Source: Pseudomonadota bacterium
Lineage (GTDB): Bacteria > Pseudomonadota > Alphaproteobacteria > UBA8366 > GCA-2717185
Direction of reading: 5' to 3'
Assembly: GCA_027619655.1 (NCBI GenBank)
Contig: JAQCHR010000039.1
Coordinates: 1-13,255 of the forward strand
Length of the DNA: 13,255 nt
A program made the position numbers and the translations under genes. Shown in pieces: positions 6,819 through 13,255 of the stretch; the stretch's first letter is position 1, and the number at the start of each line of letters is the position of its first letter. The notes under the pieces are model-generated. The model was given only the letters and a program-made list of their open reading frames with translations. It did no database searches and was not told the origin of the DNA.

Positions 6819-7760
6819 ATGCCCACCCTGACCATGCCGACCCGCGACTACGGGTTGATGCTGCAGATGAAAGAGGATGTCGTCGAGCTGAATGACGATA
6901 TCCAGCTCGAATATCCCGAATTCGACAATATCCTCGTCGCTGCGCGCCGGATGGTGCGGGAACTGGCGTTCGATATCTGCGAGATGCCGGTCACAACCTA
7001 TCTCTGCGCCAGGGCGCATAAGAAGCGCTTCACCGCCATTCCCGTTTTCATCACGCGGAATTTCCATCATGCGGCGATTTTCCATGACACGAAATCGGGC
7101 ATCCGGCACCCGCGGGACCTGGAAGGCCGGACCGTCGGTGTGAATCGGGGCTACACGGTCACCACCGGCGTCTGGGCGCGCGGCGTCCTGCAGAATGAAT
7201 ACGGCGTCAACCTGGACAAGGTGCGCTGGGCCGCGACCGATGACGAACATGTCGCGGAATTCGAACTGCCGCCCAACGCGAGCTATCTCTTCAAGGGGCG
7301 CAAGATTGGCGATCTTTTTGAAACAGGGGATATCGACGCGGCGGTCGGCGCTTTCGGTGCGGCCCCGCCGGGGGTGGAACCGCTGATCCCCGATGCAGTG
7401 GAAGCAGGTTTTGCCGCCTACCGGAAAACCGGGATCTACCCGGTGAACCACACCATTGTCGTCCGTGACGACCTGCTGGAAGAATATCCAGGCCTCGCGG
7501 CGGATTTATTTGATGCGCTGACCGAATCGAAGGGCGCCTATTACGGCGCGCTCGACCGTTCGGGGGAACTGTCTGAAGAAGATGCGCTGACGGTCCAGCT
7601 TGAGACCGGACTCGCCGGCGACCCGTTCCCCTACGGCATCGAGCCGAACCGCAGGGCGCTGGACGCCCTGGCGCAGATGGCGGTCGACCAGCACATCACA
7701 CCACGCAGGTTCGAGGTCGAGGAACTCTTCGCCGAGGGAACGCTGGATCTGATCGGATAG
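6819..7760 (+). CDS. 4,5-dihydroxyphthalate decarboxylase-like protein
   Basis: This 313-residue protein resembles 4,5-dihydroxyphthalate decarboxylase (Pht5-type), a family with the periplasmic-binding-protein fold but enzymatic and cytoplasmic. There is no signal peptide, which fits an enzyme better than a transporter's binding protein. Family-like stretches are FDICEMPVTTYL (51-62), FTAIPVFITRNFHHAAIF (71-88), GIRHPRDLEGRTVGVNRGYTVTTGVWARG (94-122, given here only by its ends GIRHP and WARG) and DDEHVAEF (141-148). Characterised members decarboxylate 4,5-dihydroxyphthalate to protocatechuate. Many homologues sit in other pathways, so the exact substrate is open. No phthalate dioxygenase or dehydrogenase is in the window. 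Shine-Dalgarno AAGGAGGA (6804-6811) overlaps the stop of the preceding gene, showing tight operon organisation. The gene ends at TAG and is followed by a hairpin. Confidence 0.85.
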   Translation: MPTLTMPTRDYGLMLQMKEDVVELNDDIQLEYPEFDNILVAARRMVRELAFDICEMPVTTYLCARAHKKRFTAIPVFITRNFHHAAIFHDTKSGIRHPRDLEGRTVGVNRGYTVTTGVWARGVLQNEYGVNLDKVRWAATDDEHVAEFELPPNASYLFKGRKIGDLFETGDIDAAVGAFGAAPPGVEPLIPDAVEAGFAAYRKTGIYPVNHTIVVRDDLLEEYPGLAADLFDALTESKGAYYGALDRSGELSEEDALTVQLETGLAGDPFPYGIEPNRRALDALAQMAVDQHITPRRFEVEELFAEGTLDLIG

Positions 7761-7786
7761 GCGTTCGCCGTAGCCGGAAAATGAAA

Positions 7787-7817
7787 GGGCGGCGGACCTG
7801 GAACAGTCCTGCCGCCC
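7787..7817. terminator. Hairpin between convergent genes, likely terminator
   Basis: Arms GGGCGGCGGAC (7787-7797) and GTCCTGCCGCCC (7806-7817) form a strong GC-rich stem with one bulge and an eight-base loop. Read on the minus strand it is followed by TTTCATTTTCCG, so it best serves the minus-strand enolase-superfamily gene. On the plus strand there is no T-run. Confidence 0.6.
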
Positions 7818-7851
7818 CGCTGTATCATCGCCTCGATATTGAACCGGCCAA

Positions 7852-8946
7852 TTACGCCCGGAACGCGGCAATCGCTTTTTCGTCAAACTTCAGGCCCAGT
7901 CCCGGTGTGGTCGGCAGGATCAGGTCGCCATTGTCGATCACCGGGGTTTCTTCGTAGAGCGCCAGCATCCAGGGCATGTATTCGACCGTCAGTCCGTTCG
8001 GGCAGGCGGCGACCAGATGCACCAGGATTTCCGGCATCACATGGCTGACGATGGGCAGGTTGAAGGCTTCCGCCATGCCCGCGATCTTCATCCACTGGGT
8101 GACGCCGCCGGCCCGGACGATATCCACCATGACAATATCGATCGACCGCGCCTCGATCATCTGCCGGAACGGGGCGATGCCATACAGGTATTCGCCGCCG
8201 GCGATGGGGGTGTTCAGCGCGGCGGTGACGCGGGCGAGACCCTGATAGTCATCCGCCGTGGTGACATCCTCCAGCCAGAAAAGCCCGACCTCTTCGACCC
8301 GACTGCCGATATCGATGGCCTGTTCCGGCCGCCAGCGCTGGTTGATGTCGCACATCAACTTGATGTCGGGACCGATGGCCTCACGCACCACCGTGACGCG
8401 GCGGACCTCGTCGGCGGGCGTCGGGTTGCCGGGCAGCGCCATCTGGGTCTTCATCTCCCGGAAGCCCTTTTGCACCAGGATCTGCGCTGCCCGCTGCGCC
8501 TGATCGTCGGTCAGTCCGCGGCGCAGCGAACCGGAGGCGTAGGTCGGCACGCGGTCGCGGTGGCCACCCAGCAGTTTCCACAGCGGCTGTTCCAGCGCCT
8601 TGCCCTTGATGTCCCACAGCGCGATGTCGATGGCCGACAGCGCCAGGGTGAAGATGCCGCCCGGCCCGCAGGAATCCCCGGTGCCGCTACGCAGTTTCGC
8701 GACGATTTTTTCAATCCGCAACGGGTCTTCGCCGACGGTCAGTTCGGACAGTTCCTCGACCGCTACTTTCAGGCTGCCGGTCATCTTGCCACCGTAGAAG
8801 GTGACGGCGATGCCCTCGATCCCGTTATCGGTGCGCAGGCGCAGCATGACGACAGGCCGGAACCGGCCGGCTTCTTCCGGCATATTCGCCAGCGGGTCGT
8901 CTTCCGGCACCTTCAGAATGGCCACTTCGTAACTGCTGATTTTCAT
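7852..8946 (-). CDS. Mandelate racemase/muconate lactonizing enzyme family protein (enolase superfamily)
   Basis: This 364-residue protein is the usual size for the enolase superfamily. It has an N-terminal capping domain (about 1-125) and a (beta/alpha)7-beta barrel. These enzymes abstract a proton next to a carboxylate with help from Mg2+. Metal ligands are visible as Asp200 (MCDINQRW), Glu226 (FWLEDV) and Glu252 (GGEYLYG). The acid/base dyad of the mandelate racemase subgroup is present as Asp275 (VDIVRAGGVT) and His302 (SHVMPE). The KxK motif of the same subgroup reads KTQ (Lys166, Gln168), so the second lysine, the general base in mandelate racemase, is missing. This suggests a dehydratase or one-sided epimerase using His302 rather than a two-base racemase. 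The substrate is unknown, perhaps an acid sugar or hydroxy acid. AGGGGA lies five bases before the ATG. It is convergent with the decarboxylase-like operon and may share its pathway. Confidence 0.9.
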   Translation of the reverse strand: MKISSYEVAILKVPEDDPLANMPEEAGRFRPVVMLRLRTDNGIEGIAVTFYGGKMTGSLKVAVEELSELTVGEDPLRIEKIVAKLRSGTGDSCGPGGIFTLALSAIDIALWDIKGKALEQPLWKLLGGHRDRVPTYASGSLRRGLTDDQAQRAAQILVQKGFREMKTQMALPGNPTPADEVRRVTVVREAIGPDIKLMCDINQRWRPEQAIDIGSRVEEVGLFWLEDVTTADDYQGLARVTAALNTPIAGGEYLYGIAPFRQMIEARSIDIVMVDIVRAGGVTQWMKIAGMAEAFNLPIVSHVMPEILVHLVAACPNGLTVEYMPWMLALYEETPVIDNGDLILPTTPGLGLKFDEKAIAAFRA

Positions 8947-8956
8947 GGTTTCCCCT

Positions 8957-8991
8957 GATGTGTTTTTTCGATTGGTTAGAGCCTACACATC
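8957..8991. promoter_or_regulatory. Inverted repeat upstream of the enolase-superfamily gene, possible operator
   Basis: GATGTGT (8957-8963) and ACACATC (8985-8991) form a perfect 7-bp inverted repeat separated by 21 bases, 11 bases from the start codon of the minus-strand gene and in the divergent intergenic region. It could be a regulator site. No regulator gene lies in the window, so this is only a suggestion. Confidence 0.3.
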
Positions 8992-9026
8992 TTTTGCGCG
9001 CGAATGCCAGTGCTGCCCGTCAACCA

Positions 9027-9035
9027 TGCTATGAT
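9027..9035 (+). promoter_or_regulatory. Possible extended -10 promoter element
   Basis: TGCTATGAT fits an extended -10 box (TGN plus TATGAT) 31 bases before the ATG at 9067. No good -35 box is visible at the usual distance, which extended -10 promoters can tolerate. Confidence 0.35.
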
Positions 9036-9066
9036 TGAACGAACCAATGCGATTGGGAGAGGCGAC

Positions 9067-9354
9067 ATGGATATTCAGGCATTCAGGGATTCTGTTCGGA
9101 GCGATACGCCACCGGACGGTCTTGATCGCGCCCTGTAGGCGCTGTGGCAGGATGCGAAAGGCAACTGGGATGCGGCGCATCAACTGGCGCAGGCGCAGGA
9201 CAACGCCACCGGCGCCTGGGTGCACGCCTATCTGCACCGGGTCGAGGGCGACCTCGCCAATGCGGGCTACTGGTACCGCCGCGCGGGCAAGCCGGCGTCG
9301 TCCGCGCCGTTGAACGAAGAATGGGACGAAATCGTATCGACCCTGCTGGATTGA
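9067..9354 (+). pseudogene. Small conserved hypothetical protein gene interrupted by in-frame TAG
   Basis: The frame from the ATG at 9067 (Shine-Dalgarno GGGAGAGG just upstream) to the TGA at 9352-9354 would encode 95 residues, but codon 24 is TAG (9136-9138). Residues on both sides read as one protein: MDIQAFRDSVRS...GLDRAL, stop, ALWQDAKGNWDAAHQLAQAQ...WVHAYLHRVEGDLANAGYWYRRAG. The part after the stop resembles a small protein of about 95 residues that I recall as a conserved hypothetical in alphaproteobacteria; its function is unknown to me. There is no ATG or GTG with a ribosome site just after the stop to restart translation. The neighbouring codons suggest CAG to TAG, a single transition, as the simplest origin. 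Possible explanations are a recent pseudogene, a sequencing error, or amber suppression. TAG ends other genes here (7758-7760, 12887-12889), which argues against genome-wide reassignment. Confidence 0.65.
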
Positions 9355-9385
9355 GCGGCGTCGACCATCGCAACAATGGCTCTTG

Positions 9386-10405
9386 TCAGTGGCTCGTGCC
9401 GCGGTTCAGCCAGTCGTACCGGTCGCCTGATTTAACGGTGACTACTTCGACGCCGCCGGTCTGTCGAAGGACCGTCAGCGGAATGTCCACACCGGGTTCG
9501 CCCAGCGACCAGACCTTGCGGTAGAAATCCATCTGACCCGCAACCGGCTGACCGGCAACAGCGACAACCAGGTCGCCTGGCAGGATGCCGGCCAGAGCAC
9601 CGGGGCCGCCAGCCGCGAGGCGCGCTACGAAAACGCGCTGGCGAAGCTCTTCGGTATAGATGCCGATCCAGGGCCGCGGCGCGCCGTCAGAGCGGCCATC
9701 TGCAATCAACTGGCCGAGAATCGGCTTCAGCGCGTTGATGGGCACGAACATGTTGCCGGGGCTTGGGGTGTCCGGCGCCTGCGCGTCGCCGACGATCAGT
9801 GAGCCGATTCCGACCAGCCTGCCATCCTTGTCGATCAACGCCGCGCCGCCGAACAAGGGGTAGGGCGGTTGGGTGAAGATCGCATCGGGCAACAGGTATT
9901 CCCAGTATCCGGCGAAATCGCGGCGGGAAACGACCCTGGCCCGGATCACATTTCCCGCGCCGCCAAACCCGGCGACCAGGACGTCTGCGTTGACAGCCAG
10001 GGATGACGAATCGCCCATCCGCATCGGCTTTACCGGCAGCGGCCGGGCCATGCGCAACAGGCCGAAACCGGTATCGTGGTCATAGGCGATGACGCGGGCC
10101 GGTTGCGGTTCGCCATCGGGTCCGGTCACCATAACCGTTGACGCTTCCAGCACCAGATAACCGATCGTCAGGATCAGGCCGCTCGAATCGATGACGACGC
10201 CGTGCCCATCGCGCTCTGTCCCCAGCGTTTTCGCCGTCCGGGCCGAACTGTCGGCCGTACTCTGGACGCGGACCACGGCGCGGAGAACGTCCTCGGCGCT
10301 GGATTGCGCGCGGACAGGGACCGAAATCGCGGACAGGATTACGCAAAGTAGCCCGAACGCCGCTATATGCCTCGCATATCCGAAAGCCTGGTTCCAGATT
10401 CTCAT
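9386..10405 (-). CDS. Exported HtrA/DegP-like protein with PDZ domain and substituted catalytic triad
   Basis: This 339-residue protein has an N-terminal signal peptide (hydrophobic 14-30, likely cleavage near VRAQ at 34), a trypsin-like double-barrel domain (about 38-235) and a C-terminal PDZ domain (about 245-328, with GALAGILPGDLVVAVAGQPV). The fold markers of HtrA proteases are present: GHGVVIDSSGLILT, the strand GEPQPARVIAYDHDT, and PINALKPIL. By my alignment, the catalytic His of the usual NNHVV is Tyr83 (TIGYLV), the Asp of TDLA is Gly113 (DTGFGLL), and the Ser of GNSGGP is Phe185 (PLFGGAA). All three triad residues are lost while fold and PDZ are kept, so it is probably a periplasmic pseudoprotease that binds proteins or peptides. 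The reading frame is intact, so this is not simple decay. The gene stands alone, convergent with the small interrupted gene and divergent from uvrD. The Shine-Dalgarno sequence is weak. Its partner is unknown. Confidence 0.85.
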   Translation of the reverse strand: MRIWNQAFGYARHIAAFGLLCVILSAISVPVRAQSSAEDVLRAVVRVQSTADSSARTAKTLGTERDGHGVVIDSSGLILTIGYLVLEASTVMVTGPDGEPQPARVIAYDHDTGFGLLRMARPLPVKPMRMGDSSSLAVNADVLVAGFGGAGNVIRARVVSRRDFAGYWEYLLPDAIFTQPPYPLFGGAALIDKDGRLVGIGSLIVGDAQAPDTPSPGNMFVPINALKPILGQLIADGRSDGAPRPWIGIYTEELRQRVFVARLAAGGPGALAGILPGDLVVAVAGQPVAGQMDFYRKVWSLGEPGVDIPLTVLRQTGGVEVVTVKSGDRYDWLNRGTSH

Positions 10406-10427
10406 GACGGCTTTGCTCGCCTGAATT

Positions 10428-10496
10428 GTGATAGAAAATTCAAAATTATCTTATCACGTTAAGGGACCGCACCGTAATGCCGCACTGAAACGTGAT
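10428..10496. repeat. GTGAT/ATCAC inverted repeats in the htrA-like/uvrD divergent region
   Basis: GTGATA (10428-10433) is inverted as TATCAC (10452-10457) across an AT-rich spacer. The overlapping ATCACGTT (10453-10460) is inverted as AACGTGAT (10489-10496), a perfect 8-bp match. The AT-rich segment at 10421-10460 contrasts with the GC-rich surroundings and probably contains the promoter of the minus-strand gene. The repeated motif may be a regulator site; no protein can be named. Confidence 0.35.
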
Positions 10497-10522
10497 CCGG
10501 ACCACCCAGGTGTCCGCCACCG

Positions 10523-10551
10523 TTTCGCTAATGCCGGTTCTGCCCTATATA
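10523..10551 (+). promoter_or_regulatory. Possible uvrD promoter
   Basis: TTTCGC (10523-10528) and TATATA (10546-10551) are spaced by 17 bases and lie about 40 bases before the uvrD ATG. The -10 match is good and the -35 match poor. Confidence 0.4.
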
Positions 10552-10591
10552 GAGTGGTGCAGCATCCCTTTTGAACGAGACCTGTGGTTCG

Positions 10592-12889
10592 ATGACCGAC
10601 CCATTCGCCAGCGATCCGCTGGATTATGAAGAAGCGGCGCCGTCCGCCCCCGTGCGGCAGGCGCCCTGGCTGGATTCGCTGAACGAATCGCAGCGCGCGG
10701 CGGTGGAGGCGCTGGATGGACCGGTGCTGGTGCTCGCAGGGGCGGGGACGGGCAAGACGCGCGTGCTGACCACCCGGCTGGCGCAGATCATCCATACCAA
10801 TCGGGCGCGTCCCTATCAGATCCTGTCGGTGACCTTCACCAACCGCGCGGCGCGGGAAATGCGCGAACGGGTTGCCGATCTCATCGGACCCGCGACCGAG
10901 GGGCTGTGGCTGGGGACATTTCATGCGCTGGGGGTCCGTATTCTGCGGCGGCACGCGGAACTGGTCGGGCTGAAGTCCAATTTCACCATTCTCGATACCG
11001 ACGATCAGGTGCGGCTGCTCAAGCAGCTTATGGAAGCGGAACAGATCGACGAGAAGCGCTGGCCGGCACGGGTGCTGTCCGGGATCATCCAGCGCTGGAA
11101 GGATCGCGGCCTGACGCCGGCCAAGGTGCCGAAGGCCGATGGCGGTGAATTCGCCAATGGCCGCGCAATCGACCTGTACCGGCAATACCAGGAAAGGCTG
11201 GCCACGCTGAACGCCACGGATTTCGGCGACCTGCTGCTGCATTGCCTGACGCTGTTTACCGACAATGCCGATGTCCTGGCTGATTACCAGCGGCTGTTCC
11301 GCTATATCCTGGTGGATGAATATCAGGACGCGAATGTGGCGCAGTATCTGTGGCTGCGGCTGCTGGCGCAGGGGCATCGCAACCTGTGCTGCGTCGGCGA
11401 TGATGACCAGTCGATCTATGGCTGGCGCGGGGCGGAGGTCGGCAATATCCTGCGCTTCGAACAGGACTTTCCAGGCGCGACGGTAGTCCGGCTGGAGCGC
11501 AATTACCGTTCCACCCCGCATATCCTGGCGGCCGCCTCCGGCCTGATTGCCCATAACGAGGGGCGGCTCGGCAAGACGCTGTGGACGGACATGAACGAGG
11601 GCGAAAAGCTCATCGTTCGCGGCGTCTGGGACGGCGAGGAAGAGGCCCGCTATGTGGGGGAGGAAATCGAATCCCTGCATCGCAAGAAGCACCGGCTGGA
11701 CCAGATCGCTGTGCTGGTGCGGGCCGGGTTCCAGACCCGGGAATTCGAAGACCGCCTCATGACCCTGGGCATCCCCTACCGGGTGATCGGTGGGCCGCGA
11801 TTCTATGAGCGCGAGGAAATCCGTGACTCACTGGCCTATCTGCGGCTGATCCACCAGCCGGACGATGACCTGGCCTTCGAACGGATCATCAACAAGCCCG
11901 CGCGCGGCGTCGGCAAGACGACGCTGCAGGCGCTGCACGGGCTGGCCAGGATCGAAGGCTGCTCGCTGTTCACTGCAGGCGTGCGAATCGTCGAGACCGA
12001 TGAACTGGGCACGGCGGCAAAGCGCAAGCTTAGCGCCGTCCTGGAAGATTTCCGGCGCTGGGGGCAGTTGGCGGGCGGCGTGCCGCACACGGAACTGGCG
12101 GCGACGGTGCTGGACGAATCCGGTTATACGGAAATGTGGCTGACCAGCAAGAAGCCGGAAGCCCAGGGAAAGCTGGAAAACCTGAAGGAACTGCTGCCAG
12201 CCATGGCCGAATTCGCGAACCTGGAAGGCTTCCTGGAGCATGTCAGCCTGGTGATGGAGAATACCGAGGCCGCCGGCGAGGATATGGTCAACCTGATGAC
12301 CCTGCACAGCGCCAAGGGCCTCGAATTCGAAACCGTCTTCCTGCCGGGCTGGGAAGAGGAACTGTTCCCGCACCAGCGCGCCATCGATGAAAGCGGTGCT
12401 GCCGGACTGGAGGAAGAGCGCCGGCTGGCCTATGTCGGGATCACGCGGGCGCGCAAGCGGGTCCGTATAACCCATGCGGCCAGCCGCCGGGTCTACAACC
12501 AGTGGCGCAGCGCCATTCCCTCCCGGTTTATCGACGAATTGCCGCCCGAATGCGTCGAGGTGACCACGGATTCCGGCCTGTATGGCAGTGCCCGGAACGA
12601 CGGGCTGTCGGAATCCCGCGGCGGTTTCACGTTCGGCGGCGTGTCGACGAAAACGGAAGGCGGGCCCGGCTGGCGCCGTTACCAGGCGCACGGGAAGGGG
12701 CAGAAATACATCGAATCGACGGCCTATACGGTAACCGGAGAGGATTCAGGCTTTACCGTGGGCGAGCGCTGCTTCCACCAGAAATTCGGCATGGGCGCCG
12801 TGCGGGAGGTCGATGGCGATAAACTGACCATCGCCTTCGACAATGCCGGGGAAAAGCGGGTTGTCGCCGCATTCGTGACCAGGCCGTAG
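10592..12889 (+). CDS. uvrD: UvrD/PcrA-type DNA helicase
   Basis: This 765-residue superfamily 1A helicase unwinds DNA 3' to 5' and serves nucleotide excision and mismatch repair and removal of proteins from DNA. The motifs appear in order: Q-motif region LNESQRAAV (30-38), Walker A AGAGTGKT (49-56), motif II VDEYQD (from about 241), motif III DDDQSIYGWRGA (about 269-280), motif IV LERNYRS (about 300), motif V LHSAKGLEFE (about 571) and motif VI ERRLAYVGITRAR (about 609-621). The C-terminal segment (about 721-765, VGERCFHQKFGMGAV...LTIAFDNAGEKRV) is the Tudor-like tail of PcrA/UvrD that contacts RNA polymerase. All catalytic motifs are intact. I take the ATG at 10592 because an upstream in-frame TTG at 10571 adds only seven unconserved residues; the ribosome site is weak either way. 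The stop is one base from the prmA ATG, so the two are likely co-transcribed and coupled. Confidence 0.95.
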   Translation: MTDPFASDPLDYEEAAPSAPVRQAPWLDSLNESQRAAVEALDGPVLVLAGAGTGKTRVLTTRLAQIIHTNRARPYQILSVTFTNRAAREMRERVADLIGPATEGLWLGTFHALGVRILRRHAELVGLKSNFTILDTDDQVRLLKQLMEAEQIDEKRWPARVLSGIIQRWKDRGLTPAKVPKADGGEFANGRAIDLYRQYQERLATLNATDFGDLLLHCLTLFTDNADVLADYQRLFRYILVDEYQDANVAQYLWLRLLAQGHRNLCCVGDDDQSIYGWRGAEVGNILRFEQDFPGATVVRLERNYRSTPHILAAASGLIAHNEGRLGKTLWTDMNEGEKLIVRGVWDGEEEARYVGEEIESLHRKKHRLDQIAVLVRAGFQTREFEDRLMTLGIPYRVIGGPRFYEREEIRDSLAYLRLIHQPDDDLAFERIINKPARGVGKTTLQALHGLARIEGCSLFTAGVRIVETDELGTAAKRKLSAVLEDFRRWGQLAGGVPHTELAATVLDESGYTEMWLTSKKPEAQGKLENLKELLPAMAEFANLEGFLEHVSLVMENTEAAGEDMVNLMTLHSAKGLEFETVFLPGWEEELFPHQRAIDESGAAGLEEERRLAYVGITRARKRVRITHAASRRVYNQWRSAIPSRFIDELPPECVEVTTDSGLYGSARNDGLSESRGGFTFGGVSTKTEGGPGWRRYQAHGKGQKYIESTAYTVTGEDSGFTVGERCFHQKFGMGAVREVDGDKLTIAFDNAGEKRVVAAFVTRP

Positions 12890-12890
12890 C

Positions 12891-13255
12891 ATGACCCTGA
12901 CCGCCGATGGCTGGAAAATAGAGGTCTTCGTACCGCCGCGCGCCGCGGAATACTTCGTGCAGGCGTTTGAGCCATTCTGTACCGCCCTCGTATCGTTCGA
13001 GTTCGAGGAAGACATCCTCTGGCGGGTCGAAGGCTATACGCTGGCCCCGCCGTCGGCGGAAACATTGACCGCCGCCATTGCCATTGCCGCCGCCCGTGCC
13101 GGCATCCCCGAACCGGATGCCGTCTGCATGCCCTTGCCGGTGACCGATTGGGTGGCGGAAACCCAGCGGTCCTTTCAGCCTTTGCGGGCCGGTCGCTATT
13201 TCGTGCAGCCATCGCATTTTGAGGGGAGGGCACCCGCCGGGGCGCATGTCATCCT
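12891..13255 (+). CDS. prmA: Ribosomal protein L11 methyltransferase, N-terminal part (runs off the window)
   Basis: The first 121 residues are present and the frame is open to the window edge. They match the N-terminal substrate-recognition domain of PrmA, which positions ribosomal protein L11 for methylation. The marker is the linker segment DWVAETQRSFQPLRAGRYFV, followed by SHFEG and a Pro-Ala-Gly stretch just before the SAM-dependent methyltransferase domain, which lies outside. It acts in the cytoplasm with S-adenosylmethionine as donor. The ATG follows the uvrD stop after a single base and has no separate promoter or clear ribosome site, which suggests translation coupled to uvrD. This order is, to my recollection, common in alphaproteobacteria. 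The start and identity are well supported; the rest of the gene cannot be judged. Confidence 0.87.
   Translation, partial: MTLTADGWKIEVFVPPRAAEYFVQAFEPFCTALVSFEFEEDILWRVEGYTLAPPSAETLTAAIAIAAARAGIPEPDAVCMPLPVTDWVAETQRSFQPLRAGRYFVQPSHFEGRAPAGAHVI

Noticed and set aside
7758..7760. Readthrough of the TAG ending the decarboxylase-like gene
   Set aside because: The protein already has family-like length, and the sequence after the stop does not resemble a continuation; a hairpin follows at once.
10454..11692. A 412-residue open frame on the minus strand opposite uvrD
   Set aside because: It is antisense to a helicase gene with every catalytic motif. Its product is rich in Arg, Gln and Pro without domain-like stretches, as expected for the complement of GC-rich codons.
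11828..12691. A 287-residue minus-strand open frame in the 3' half of uvrD
   Set aside because: It is antisense to the conserved motif V, motif VI and tail region of the helicase; no independent support.

Overview
The window reads as chromosomal DNA of a GC-rich alphaproteobacterium, probably of the Rhodospirillales type. This rests on codon use, on the OmpR-type regulator and kinase pair, and on the uvrD-prmA gene order at the right end. It is an inference from gene content, not a taxonomic assignment. Coding density is high. No stretch longer than about 200 bases lacks a gene. I see no tRNA, rRNA, CRISPR array, insertion sequence or prophage gene.

Left part (1-2436): the C-terminal half of a DUF2254 membrane protein is still open (121-990), but its upstream part has three in-frame stops and no start, so it looks like a decayed or truncated gene. 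It is followed by an intact MmgE/PrpD family gene.

Signalling block (2440-5379): on the minus strand, an OmpR-type response regulator and a membrane sensor kinase overlap by ATGA. Divergent from them is an exported protein with four EF-hands and His-rich tails, closed by a strong Rho-independent terminator. The kinase's periplasmic loop carries an Asp/His cluster. The intergenic region holds repeated motifs that could be the regulator's binding sites. Together this looks like a calcium or metal-responsive envelope module.

Catabolic block (5490-8946): a tight plus-strand operon encodes a glutathione S-transferase-like protein, a two-repeat ferredoxin-fold (dimeric alpha/beta barrel type) protein, and a relative of 4,5-dihydroxyphthalate decarboxylase. 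A convergent enolase-superfamily gene of the mandelate racemase type faces it across a hairpin. The substrate cannot be read from sequence.

Right part (9067-13255): a small conserved hypothetical gene is interrupted by an in-frame TAG. Convergent to it is an exported HtrA-like protein whose whole catalytic triad is substituted, a likely pseudoprotease. The window ends with a UvrD/PcrA helicase, followed after one base by the start of prmA (ribosomal protein L11 methyltransferase), which runs off the end.

The points most worth checking are the kinase/EF-hand module, the dead HtrA-like protein, the amber-interrupted small gene and the Lys-to-Gln change in the enolase-superfamily active site.
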